From JBALVO01 sp036961445 (GTDB lineage: Bacteria; Pseudomonadota; Gammaproteobacteria; Pseudomonadales; Halieaceae): 31,257 nt of DNA. Under the pieces are notes generated by a model. It searched no databases. It worked only from the letters and a program-made list of their open reading frames with translations, and was not told the DNA's origin. Positions 6,524 through 13,357 of this stretch are shown here, in pieces. The stretch covers positions 1 to 31,257 of the forward strand of contig JBALVO010000039.1 in the NCBI GenBank assembly GCA_036961445.1. Direction: 5' to 3'. How positions within the stretch are numbered: position 1 is the first letter of the stretch; each line of letters begins with the position of its first letter. Both the position numbers and the translations under genes were made by a program.

Positions 6524-7996
6524 CTACAAGATGGCCGTTGGGCTTGTCTCGGGGAGGTCAAGTTCCGCTTTGCTAGCCAGCATTTCCAGATTGCTCTCGT
6601 GTACTTCCTTGCTGATTTGATAAGCAAAGATAGCTGCGATCGCCAGGGAGTAAACAAAGAAGGACGTCGGGGCATAGAGCAAGCCGAGGTTGGAGACGGC
6701 TTCTGCCGGGACGGCGCCGGGTTGGGCGCCCTTGGGAAAATCGATAATAGTCAGCAGCGTTGTTGCCATGAGTACACCGACTCCGGAAACACTTTTACGT
6801 ACAAAACTTCTAGCTGCGAAAAAAACACCTTCGGAACGACGCCCCGTGCGCAGTTGGCTCTGCTCCACAATATCGGCAATCATGCTATCCACAGTGATGG
6901 CGGTTGAAATGATCAGTATTACTTCCAGAAACTGGTAGACCATCAGTGAATAAAACAACTCGCTGGTGCCATTATCCGGAAAAACACCCAGCACTCGGAG
7001 TAATATCGGCAGGGGGGACAGCAGGGCTGACGCTATGCCGAGGCAGATAGCGGCCTTCTTTTTGCCCAGTTTGCGGCTGACCCTGGGTGCCAGAAAAAGT
7101 GCTACAACAGCGGAACCGAACAGGGTAGACGTTATCAATGCGATTTGTTCATTGTCCAGTTCCCAGTAAAAAGTGTTGATATAGACGGACATGGATGCGG
7201 ACATTCCCGCCGCCAGTGCGCCAAACATGGCGGAAACAAACAGGGCCAGGAACGAGCGCTCACGCAACGTCTCAAATGTTTGACTGGCAATGGTGCGTAT
7301 TGGTGGATACCCGGTTTGTGGTGGCTTCCTTAATTGAGGGATGTATTTGTGAGTGCCCAGCGTTGATAGCAGGATCGCCATAAATATCAGCACACTGGTG
7401 ATGGCACCATAGGTTTGATAGCCCTCGGGATTCAGTACACCTACCGGATACTCGTCGGTAGGTACCAACAGCACAGCAAAAGCCAGCACCGCCATGCATA
7501 GCCCGCCCCACCAACCGAAGAAATGACGCAGACTGAGAAATATTGTGCGCTGGTGATAGTCATCAGTGAGCTCGGCTACCAGGGCAGAACTGGGAATCTC
7601 ATAAAAGGTAATACAGATACGGACCAGTACAGCCAGGGTAACAAAATAGGCAAAGAGTTCCGCTCCGACTAACCCGGCAGGAGGAGACCACAGGAAAAAA
7701 TAGCAAACAGCAACCGGTAGCGCAGAAGCGTACATAAAGGGGTGCCGACGCCCCAGTCGGCTATGCAGATTGTCGGAGGCCGAACCGACGATCGGGTCGG
7801 TTAGTGCATCAATGAGCAGTGCAATAAAAATACCCGTTCCAACCAGATTCTGCGATAGGCCCAGGACCTGGCTGTAGTAAATCAGTAACAGATAGGAAAA
7901 GCCGTTGTCCTTGATGCCGTAAGCAATGGCGCCAACACCATAGTAGAGCTTCGCCGAGAGTGAAGTGGTAGACGGAAGAGCGGTGTTAGCAGTCAT
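6524..7996 (-). CDS. MFS transporter, GPH (glycoside-pentoside-hexuronide) type
   Basis: A 490-aa inner-membrane symporter with about 12 hydrophobic segments, resembling the MFS_2/GPH family that couples sugar or glycoside uptake to H+ or Na+. Family hallmarks are KLYYGVGAIAYGIKDNG near the N-terminus, D-A-L-T-D-P at about residues 69-74 (the family's LxDxxxDP cation-site region) and the loop SRLGRRHPFMYAS at about 84-96. The second half has IADIVEQSQLRTGRRSEGVFFAARSF, the typical D-x-x-E-x-x-x-G-R-R-E/S-G-x-x-A signature. Start ATG at 7996, with GAGAAA upstream. A TATACT box on minus at 8038-8043 may be its -10. No glycosidase or kinase lies nearby, so the substrate is open; related proteins in marine gammaproteobacteria are often of unknown substrate. 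Confidence 0.88.
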   Translation of the reverse strand: MTANTALPSTTSLSAKLYYGVGAIAYGIKDNGFSYLLLIYYSQVLGLSQNLVGTGIFIALLIDALTDPIVGSASDNLHSRLGRRHPFMYASALPVAVCYFFLWSPPAGLVGAELFAYFVTLAVLVRICITFYEIPSSALVAELTDDYHQRTIFLSLRHFFGWWGGLCMAVLAFAVLLVPTDEYPVGVLNPEGYQTYGAITSVLIFMAILLSTLGTHKYIPQLRKPPQTGYPPIRTIASQTFETLRERSFLALFVSAMFGALAAGMSASMSVYINTFYWELDNEQIALITSTLFGSAVVALFLAPRVSRKLGKKKAAICLGIASALLSPLPILLRVLGVFPDNGTSELFYSLMVYQFLEVILIISTAITVDSMIADIVEQSQLRTGRRSEGVFFAARSFVRKSVSGVGVLMATTLLTIIDFPKGAQPGAVPAEAVSNLGLLYAPTSFFVYSLAIAAIFAYQISKEVHESNLEMLASKAELDLPETSPTAIL

Positions 7997-8124
7997 TCAG
8001 ATGGTTTCTCTGCATCGTGGCAGGGGGCTGGTGAACCAGTATACGGCACTTCTGGCTTGCGGGGCTGCGCAGGCACCGTATGCTTCCTTAGAGGCTTCCA
8101 GCTGCTGATCACCCGGACGGCAAT

Positions 8125-8607
8125 TTATCGGCGGGGTCTGCTGATAGGCCGGGATGGACCCGGACGTATTGGTGGTCGGGCAACAGGATGCGTGGGAACA
8201 GGTGTTAGGCCGGGGCGTCGCACGGGGTAATTCGAGTAGCGTGAATGGCCGGTGGAATAGCCCATATAATCGGTATAGTCGGGTTGCTGCGAGGTGGTTT
8301 GTTGCTGTTGTTGTTGCTGTGCCTGCAATTCTGCCCGGTGTTGCTCGCGCTCCATGCGGTCTGAGGCCATGCGGTCGGTGCTCTGGCGCATATCATCCAG
8401 GCGTTGTTGCTGTTCCTGGGGAGTCAGGCTTGATTCCTGAACGTTGATCTTTACCTTTTCCACTGGCACATCGGTGACAGGTTTGGTGTCGGAAAAGCTG
8501 GTCGTGCCATCTTCATTCACCGTCTTGTAAACCGTCTCCGCATGGCTGCTTACACTGCAAAGCAAGGCCAGCAGGCACACGAACAGAATTCCGGGAGGCG
8601 CTATCAT
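8125..8607 (-). CDS. DUF4124 periplasmic protein A
   Basis: A 160-aa exported protein. A signal peptide covers about residues 1-23 (cleavage near SSHA/ETV). It is followed by a DUF4124 module (ETVYKTVNEDGTTSFSDTKP), a coiled-coil-like Gln/Arg/Glu-rich region with the repeat TDRMASDRM, a run of seven Gln, and a Pro/Arg-rich tail. The role of DUF4124 proteins is not established; they are envelope proteins. It is a paralogue of 19359-20006, sharing the TVYxTVxxxGxxSFxDxKP core and the DRMASDRMxRExHRAE segment. In-frame ATGs exist at 8649, 8613 and 8607. I prefer 8607 because a TATAAT lies exactly 7 nt upstream, as in the paralogue. No Shine-Dalgarno is visible. Confidence 0.75.
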   Translation of the reverse strand: MIAPPGILFVCLLALLCSVSSHAETVYKTVNEDGTTSFSDTKPVTDVPVEKVKINVQESSLTPQEQQQRLDDMRQSTDRMASDRMEREQHRAELQAQQQQQQQTTSQQPDYTDYMGYSTGHSRYSNYPVRRPGLTPVPTHPVARPPIRPGPSRPISRPRR

Positions 8608-8614
8608 AAGCATA

Positions 8615-8620
8615 ATTATA
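8615..8620 (-). promoter_or_regulatory. TATAAT 7 nt before ATG (DUF4124 protein A)
   Basis: A perfect -10 box on the minus strand ends 7 nt before the ATG at 8607, so transcription would begin at or next to the start codon. No good -35 is visible, only a T-tract in that place. The same arrangement precedes the paralogue at 20014-20019. Confidence 0.45.
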
Positions 8621-8662
8621 GGACGTAACTGAAAAAAAACGAATGGCATTGCACTGCGGCGA

Positions 8663-9148
8663 TTACGCTTTGTGCTCGAAGCGGTTCGCGGACACATTTT
8701 TCTGCACGTCGTCGGCGTCGAACACCTCGCCATTCATGGCTATGTACACGCCAGGTGGTTTGCTTTGCACGGCACCCAGAGCGCAACCAATATTGAAAAT
8801 GGCGTCGGTCTGGGAAAAGATAGCGGGCTGCAGAGCGCCGGTGAGCACGATGCGCTTATTGGGGATGTCCTTCAGGGTCTGGGCAGTTTTGGCCATGCCA
8901 TCTGTGCCATGCGTAATGAGCACGCACTCTTCGCTACACGCCTCGCTAAGCTGGCGAATAGCCGCTCTGTCATCGTCTGTCATATCAAGGCTGTCTTTGC
9001 GCATGGCCGATTCGACCGTGAAGGGAAACCCTACAGCCATGCGCTCCAGTAGCTCGCCAATAACGGGGTCCCCCACCTGGTAGTCGCTTTTGGCGTCAAA
9101 GTAGACTTTGTCGATGGTGCCGCCGGTGGTGATGATGTGTAGTTTCAT
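8663..9148 (-). CDS. Asparaginase-domain protein, half length
   Basis: A 161-aa protein that matches only the N-terminal domain of type I/II L-asparaginases. TTGGTID (7-13) carries the nucleophile-type Thr, and HGTDGM (80-85) carries the second catalytic Thr-Asp pair. A later segment (RIVLTGALQPAIFSQTDAIFNIGCAL) matches the family's V-L-T-G-A region. Full asparaginases have about 330 residues and build the active site with a C-terminal domain from a neighbouring subunit, which is missing here. Such stand-alone domains form a recognised short family (asparaginase domain-containing protein), so this is probably not a broken gene. I chose ATG at 9148 (MKLHIITTGG); the longer frame adds only low-complexity residues. 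It sits downstream of DUF1653 on the same strand. Confidence 0.83.
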   Translation of the reverse strand: MKLHIITTGGTIDKVYFDAKSDYQVGDPVIGELLERMAVGFPFTVESAMRKDSLDMTDDDRAAIRQLSEACSEECVLITHGTDGMAKTAQTLKDIPNKRIVLTGALQPAIFSQTDAIFNIGCALGAVQSKPPGVYIAMNGEVFDADDVQKNVSANRFEHKA

Positions 9149-9206
9149 TGCAGTGTTTCGCTTCCTGGATGGTGGTGCCTGGGTTTGGCTGTTGGACAAT
9201 AAACGA

Positions 9207-9434
9207 TCACGCGGGCCCTATATACTCGAAGCGCTGCTGTTCCCTGCCATCATGTACCACGGTTTCGCCGAACATGGCCAGAGGCCTTACCCAGAGACCT
9301 CCCTCGCCGTATAGAGGCGTGTATACAACCAGCAAATCAGCGGTCTCGGAGTGCCTGGCTACTCCCTGGACCTGATATTCGCCGCCTTTGTAGTGTCGGT
9401 ATTTCCCGGGTTTTATGCTGGCAGTCATCGTCAT
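9207..9434 (-). CDS. DUF1653 protein, 75 aa
   Basis: A small cytoplasmic protein with the DUF1653 pattern: GKYRHYKGGEYQVQGVARHS, then LLVVYTPLYG, LWVRPLAMF and a terminal FEYIG. Function is unknown for the family. The start is probably ATG 9434 or 9428; the frame runs upstream to 9536, but those residues do not fit the family. No good ribosome binding site is seen. It lies about 100 nt after the SDR stop and 58 nt before the asparaginase-domain gene, consistent with one transcript. Confidence 0.85.
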   Translation of the reverse strand: MTMTASIKPGKYRHYKGGEYQVQGVARHSETADLLVVYTPLYGEGGLWVRPLAMFGETVVHDGREQQRFEYIGPA

Positions 9435-9532
9435 AGTAATGGGCGCTTGTTGCGTGTTTGCCGCAGTATAAGGGAATCTGCAGGCGAACGGTGAGCCCCG
9501 CCCTTGTTGTCCGCGCAAAATAACTGTTCGGG

Positions 9533-10351
9533 TCACTGCTTGGGTATTTCTGGTACGGGAAGGTCGTAGAGCCCCGCCGCACCGGCACTCATCATGGCGA
9601 TAGATTGACGACGGTTGTCTCCCCGCAGCATAGACGCTGCCATGCGATTGCCGTCTCCAGCGACATGCAGCGGACCATGGGGCAGTTGCTGCAGTCCTTC
9701 CCTGGCTACCGTTGCAGGATCCATGGCCTGACCCTCCTCAAAGTCAACGCCGGTGGCCGCGATGGCGGGGGTATCAGTGGCACCTGCGATCAGCCCCAAT
9801 ACATGGACTCCATGCGGCGCCAGTTCTGCCCACAAGCTTTCCGCCAGGACAATATCGAATGCTTTGGTTGCGGCATAGGTGGCGACATACGCACCGCCGG
9901 TGAGGCCGCTTAATGAGCTCAGTAAAATGATGCCGCCGCGCCCGCGATTACGCATGGCATTACCCAGGTGGTGGCTGAATATCAGCGGGCCATTGCAGTT
10001 CAGGCTGACCAGCTTCTGGGCTTTGTACAATGGTTCATCCAGGAACAGACCGACGCCGTGCATGGCGCCGGCATTGTAAATCAACAGACCTATCTCCAGA
10101 CCGTCAATGCTGCTGAGTAATTGCTGCTCGAGATCGACAGCGGTGAGGTCCACCTGTCGTGTGCGTACCTCAACCTCGTACGCTGCCAATAATTGTTCGC
10201 GGGCCTGCGCCAGCGGTTCGGCTCGTCTGGCCAGCAGTAACAGGTTGATACCTGCAGCCGCCAGCTGCCTGGCAAAGCACAGGCCTATGCCTTCAGACCC
10301 GCCAGCGATCACTGCCCACGGTCCGTAGTGCTCAAGGTGGCTATCAGCCAT
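9533..10351 (-). CDS. Short-chain dehydrogenase/reductase (SDR)
   Basis: A 272-aa NAD(P)-dependent oxidoreductase of the classical SDR superfamily. GGSEGIG (17-23) binds the cofactor, ARR at 41-43 after beta-2 favours NADP(H), YNAG is at 92-95, and the catalytic set is Ser about 146, Y159 and K163 (YAATK). The GGSEGIGLCFARQLA start resembles the subfamily of SDRs linked to lipid or steroid-type substrates (17-beta-HSD12/KAR-like), but the substrate is not determinable. Start ATG 10351 has GAGAG about 8 nt upstream; ATG 10366 is an alternative adding five residues. It is the first gene of the minus-strand group that continues with DUF1653 and the asparaginase-domain gene. Confidence 0.87.
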   Translation of the reverse strand: MADSHLEHYGPWAVIAGGSEGIGLCFARQLAAAGINLLLLARRAEPLAQAREQLLAAYEVEVRTRQVDLTAVDLEQQLLSSIDGLEIGLLIYNAGAMHGVGLFLDEPLYKAQKLVSLNCNGPLIFSHHLGNAMRNRGRGGIILLSSLSGLTGGAYVATYAATKAFDIVLAESLWAELAPHGVHVLGLIAGATDTPAIAATGVDFEEGQAMDPATVAREGLQQLPHGPLHVAGDGNRMAASMLRGDNRRQSIAMMSAGAAGLYDLPVPEIPKQ

Positions 10352-10380
10352 AGGGTTTTCTCTCATTCAGTTAAACATTA

Positions 10381-10422
10381 CCGCACTATACCGATTCTGC
10401 CGCTGCGGATTCCACAGTGCGG
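10381..10422. repeat. Inverted repeat between divergent SDR and EamA genes
   Basis: CCGCACT (10381-10387) and AGTGCGG (10416-10422) are perfect 7-bp arms separated by 28 bp, and a second palindrome CCGC-T-GCGG lies between them (10400-10408). Placed midway between divergent genes, it suits a shared operator or a cruciform/hairpin. No regulator is encoded beside it. Confidence 0.4.
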
Positions 10423-10479
10423 CTGGTAAACTATCAGTCTCTATCACGTTACATTTAAATTTTGGCTGGAGCCTGGGCA

Positions 10480-11364
10480 TTGGATGATCAACGCAAAGCG
10501 TATCTCTACGGATTGGGTGCGGTACTGTGCTGGTCAACCGTGGCAACCGCATTCAAGCTCAGCCTGGAATATCTGACCCCGGCACAGCTGGTGTTGCTGG
10601 CCTCCCTGGTATCCTGGTTGTTCCTGGCAGTGACGTTGGCTGTTACCGGGAAACTGGGTCTGGTTGTAGCTGCCCGGCCTGGTGAGTACCTGGGCGCTTT
10701 GTTCCTGGGCGCGCTCAATCCCTTTTTGTATTACCTGGTGTTATTTGAAGCCTATAAACTGTTGCCGGCACAGGAGGCCCAGGCCTTAAATTATACCTGG
10801 GCACTTACCATGGCATTGCTGGCTGCGCCATTGCTCAAACACCGGCTTAAACGGGCTGAAATACTGGCGGCGCTGATCAGCTATTGCGGGGTGTTGGTTA
10901 TTGCCACGCGCGGACAGTTGCTGTCATTGGATTTTGCCAACCCGCTGGGTGTGGGATTGGCGTTGCTGAGTACTGTGCTGTGGTCACTTTACTGGATACT
11001 CAATACCGGCAATCGACAGGATCCGGTGGTTGGCCTGTTTTTGAATTTCTGTTTTGCCCTGCCCTTGTTGTTTGCCTATTGTCTGTTTACGGGCGAGTTG
11101 TCGCGGATGCCCTGGCAGGGTGTAGCTGGCGCGGTTTACATCGGTGTCTTCGAAATGGGTTTCAGCTTCGTGTTGTGGCTGAATGCCATGAAACTGACTC
11201 GCAGTACCATTGGTATCTCCAGTCTCATTTTTGTAGCGCCACCTTTGTCCCTGGTGTTGATTCACTATGTATTGGCCGAAGCGGTATTGTCTTCAACCTT
11301 ATGGGGGCTGGGGCTGATCTTGCTGGGTTTGGCGGTACAGCATCGCAAGAGCGCCGCACTTTAG
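10480..11364 (+). CDS. EamA/DMT-family transporter
   Basis: A 294-aa inner-membrane protein of the drug/metabolite transporter superfamily with ten hydrophobic segments in two EamA repeats. The first starts at YLYGLGAVLCWSTVATAFK, the typical EamA opening, and the second begins near LGVGLALLSTVLWSLYWIL. It ends with a positively charged tail (QHRKSA), as usual. Members export amino acids or other metabolites; the substrate cannot be assigned. I prefer the TTG at 10480, which has GGAG 8 nt upstream; TTG at 10462 in the same frame lacks a ribosome binding site. No ATG is available near the conserved start. It is divergent from the SDR gene. Confidence 0.88.
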   Translation: MDDQRKAYLYGLGAVLCWSTVATAFKLSLEYLTPAQLVLLASLVSWLFLAVTLAVTGKLGLVVAARPGEYLGALFLGALNPFLYYLVLFEAYKLLPAQEAQALNYTWALTMALLAAPLLKHRLKRAEILAALISYCGVLVIATRGQLLSLDFANPLGVGLALLSTVLWSLYWILNTGNRQDPVVGLFLNFCFALPLLFAYCLFTGELSRMPWQGVAGAVYIGVFEMGFSFVLWLNAMKLTRSTIGISSLIFVAPPLSLVLIHYVLAEAVLSSTLWGLGLILLGLAVQHRKSAAL

Positions 11365-11477
11365 AGTGGAAATGCAGGTGGCATCCGGAGATTTTCCAGC
11401 GTGGTGTGTCTATATGATCTCCATCGCAGTTCCGGGCGTATACAATGAAGGCCGAATAAAAAAGAGTAATCTGACAC

Positions 11478-12554
11478 ATGACATTACGGGTAATTGTCTG
11501 GGGCACCGGCAATGTAGGGCGTCCTGCTATTCGCGCTGTGTTGTCGCACAGCGATCTGCAATTGGCTGCAGTTATTGTCGCCAACAGCGATAAGGTCGGC
11601 CTTGATGCCGGGCAGATAGCCGGCGTAGATGCCACTGGGGTTAGCGCGACCGATGACTGGCGGGCTGCGCTGGCCGCCGGTGCCGATGTTGTGATTTACA
11701 CCGCGACAGCGGACATCCGTCCGCAGGAGGCCATGGCTGATCTGTTGGCCTGCCTCGAAGCCGGGATCAACGTGGTATCCACCGCGTTTTATGCCTTTCT
11801 GGATCCGTCTTCAACACCGCCAGAGTTGCTGCAGGTGGTCAATACCGCCTGTGAAAAAAGCGGTGCATCCTTGCTGGTGTCGGGTATAGACCCGGGCTGG
11901 GCAATGGATATGCTGCCCATTGTGCTCAGCGGCGCGGTCTCAGGAATTCGGGAGATTCGCAGCCGTGAAATTTTTAACTACGCGCTGTACGACCAGCCCC
12001 AGGTGGTGCGCGAAGTGATTGGTTTTGGCGGCCCTATGGATGAATTGCCCTTGATGTTGCACGATTTTGCTATCGAAATGGTGTGGGCTCCCATGGTGAA
12101 GCTGGTGGGGGAGGCTCTGGGCAAGCCGGTAGACAAAATTGCAGTGGAGGTAGAGCGCCTGCCCCTGGAGCGCTCGATTGAAGTGCCGGGCATGGGCGGA
12201 TTTGCAGCGGGCAGCCAGGGCGCATTTCGCTTTGAACTGCAGGGCTATCACGCGGGCAAAAAACTGTATGTGCTGGAGCACGTTACTCGTATTGATGATG
12301 CCTGCGCTCCGCACTGGCCTTATCCGCCGCAGGGGAGTGGTTGTCATCAGGTCATTATCAGCGGTGACCCGGACTTGCATGTCACCCTGCATGCCCAGGA
12401 TCACCATGAGCCCGGAGCAGCGGGCGGCGGCAACGCCTCGGCGGCAAGCTGGGTCGTTAATACAGTGCCGGCGGTCTGTGCTGCCAGGAGCGGTGTGATT
12501 ACGGTGCTTGACCTGCCGCGCATTACCGGCGCTGCGCAATTGCAAATAGGATAA
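11478..12554 (+). CDS. DapB-like NAD(P)-dependent dehydrogenase
   Basis: A 358-aa protein with an N-terminal Rossmann domain (VIVWGTGNVGRPAI, dinucleotide motif at about 9-14). It is related to the N-terminal domain of dihydrodipicolinate reductase and to 2,4-diaminopentanoate dehydrogenase. Further matches are TATADIRPQEAMADLLACLEAG (sheet-helix after the cofactor site), NVVSTAFYAFLDP, and SGIDPGWAMDMLP in the catalytic domain. Proteins of this type are common in actinobacteria and marine gammaproteobacteria and are usually annotated only as dihydrodipicolinate reductase-like. It is not expected to be the lysine-pathway DapB, which is about 270 aa and has different motifs. Start ATG at 11478, with AGAG upstream. 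It is followed 9 nt later by the membrane-protein gene, so the two are probably cotranscribed. Confidence 0.82.
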   Translation: MTLRVIVWGTGNVGRPAIRAVLSHSDLQLAAVIVANSDKVGLDAGQIAGVDATGVSATDDWRAALAAGADVVIYTATADIRPQEAMADLLACLEAGINVVSTAFYAFLDPSSTPPELLQVVNTACEKSGASLLVSGIDPGWAMDMLPIVLSGAVSGIREIRSREIFNYALYDQPQVVREVIGFGGPMDELPLMLHDFAIEMVWAPMVKLVGEALGKPVDKIAVEVERLPLERSIEVPGMGGFAAGSQGAFRFELQGYHAGKKLYVLEHVTRIDDACAPHWPYPPQGSGCHQVIISGDPDLHVTLHAQDHHEPGAAGGGNASAASWVVNTVPAVCAARSGVITVLDLPRITGAAQLQIG

Positions 12555-12563
12555 TCATTACCT

Positions 12564-13208
12564 GTGACTGAAAACACACAATCTGAAGAATCTGTTGTTA
12601 CGCTCGAGGATAACCCCGAAATGGCGTCCCTCGCTTCATCACGCGGTTTTCGGCTGGGCAAGCAAGCTGGCCTGCATTTGCTTATATGGATGAGCGCGTT
12701 TGGCCTGTTTGCCGCTGCCGACAGTTGGGCTGCGCTGACCGGTCTGGGTCTTGCTACGCTGCTTTGTGTCATGAGCGGGGTCATTGCTGGCCTGACGACC
12801 ACAACCCTGGCGCACGAATGGTTTCATTGGCTGGGTGCCTGGCTGTCCGGTGGCAGCTACGACATACCTGCCAAATCAGGTCTATTTGTTTATGACTGGC
12901 ACTTTGAGCAAAACGATGTGCGTAAGTTTCTGATTATGAGTGTGGCCGGCAGTGTGGGTGGTGCGCTGGCGGTGCTGTTGCTATGGAATGCCTTGCCTGC
13001 CGACACCCTGGGTCGGGCTGCATTGCGCGCCGCCGCTATTGGCAGTTTCGTTTTTGCCGCGGCCATCGAGTGGCCGGTACTACAGCGCATCCGCAATGGT
13101 GGTGATCCCCTGGCTGAGCTGTCTAAAATTAACCAGCGCGTGCTATCCCGCAGTTTCATTATCGCTGTTATTGCCGGCGTGGTATTGATGGTAATGTTTG
13201 CTCGGTAA
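12564..13208 (+). CDS. Membrane protein with HExxH motif
   Basis: A 214-aa integral membrane protein with about five hydrophobic segments (roughly 35-52, 57-81, 121-141, 151-170, 195-213) and an acidic cytoplasmic N-tail. At the end of segment 2, residues 84-88 read HEWFH, an HExxH motif as in zinc metallopeptidases, followed by the conserved-looking SGGSYDIPAKSGLFVYDWHF. A membrane-embedded HExxH recalls M50 site-2 proteases and DUF3267 putative zincins, but the M50 third-ligand motif (LDG or NPDG type) is not evident; D111, H113, E115 or E169 could supply a ligand. Start is GTG at 12564, with AGGAT about 10 nt upstream. It lies 9 nt after the dehydrogenase gene. The function is unknown. Confidence 0.72.
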   Translation: MTENTQSEESVVTLEDNPEMASLASSRGFRLGKQAGLHLLIWMSAFGLFAAADSWAALTGLGLATLLCVMSGVIAGLTTTTLAHEWFHWLGAWLSGGSYDIPAKSGLFVYDWHFEQNDVRKFLIMSVAGSVGGALAVLLLWNALPADTLGRAALRAAAIGSFVFAAAIEWPVLQRIRNGGDPLAELSKINQRVLSRSFIIAVIAGVVLMVMFAR

Positions 13209-13224
13209 TACTGGGTCTGCCTGT

Positions 13225-13271
13225 GGTGTTTCACCGGGAAATACCCGTGACACGGTGAAATCCACCTATTT
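13225..13271 (+). terminator. Hairpin and T-run after the HExxH membrane-protein gene
   Basis: TTTCACC (13229-13235) pairs with GGTGAAA (13254-13260). Inside it GGG can pair with CCC around an AAATA loop, and outside it GGTG pairs with CACC at 13263-13266. TATTTTT follows at once. This is a bulged but strong stem with a T-run, fitting intrinsic termination of the plus-strand pair ending at 13208, or attenuation before the hydroxylase gene. Confidence 0.5.
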
Positions 13272-13357
13272 TTCCAGATTTTCTACTGTATTAGGCGATA
13301 TTCTCCCACCAGATTGATTTACGATAAGACCACTCACTACAGCTACGGTGGCCTATT

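Noticed and set aside
8297..8325. CAG/CAA-type repeat that could be a slippage tract.
   Set aside because: It encodes a run of Gln with mixed CAG and CAA codons, so it is not a uniform microsatellite, and the unit is three bases, which would not cause a frameshift.
2259..10459. The 14-mer ACGTTACATTTAAA occurs at 2259-2272 and again at 10446-10459.
   Set aside because: Repeats of this length are expected a few times by chance in a 31-kb window on two strands, and one copy straddles a stop codon while the other is in a promoter gap.
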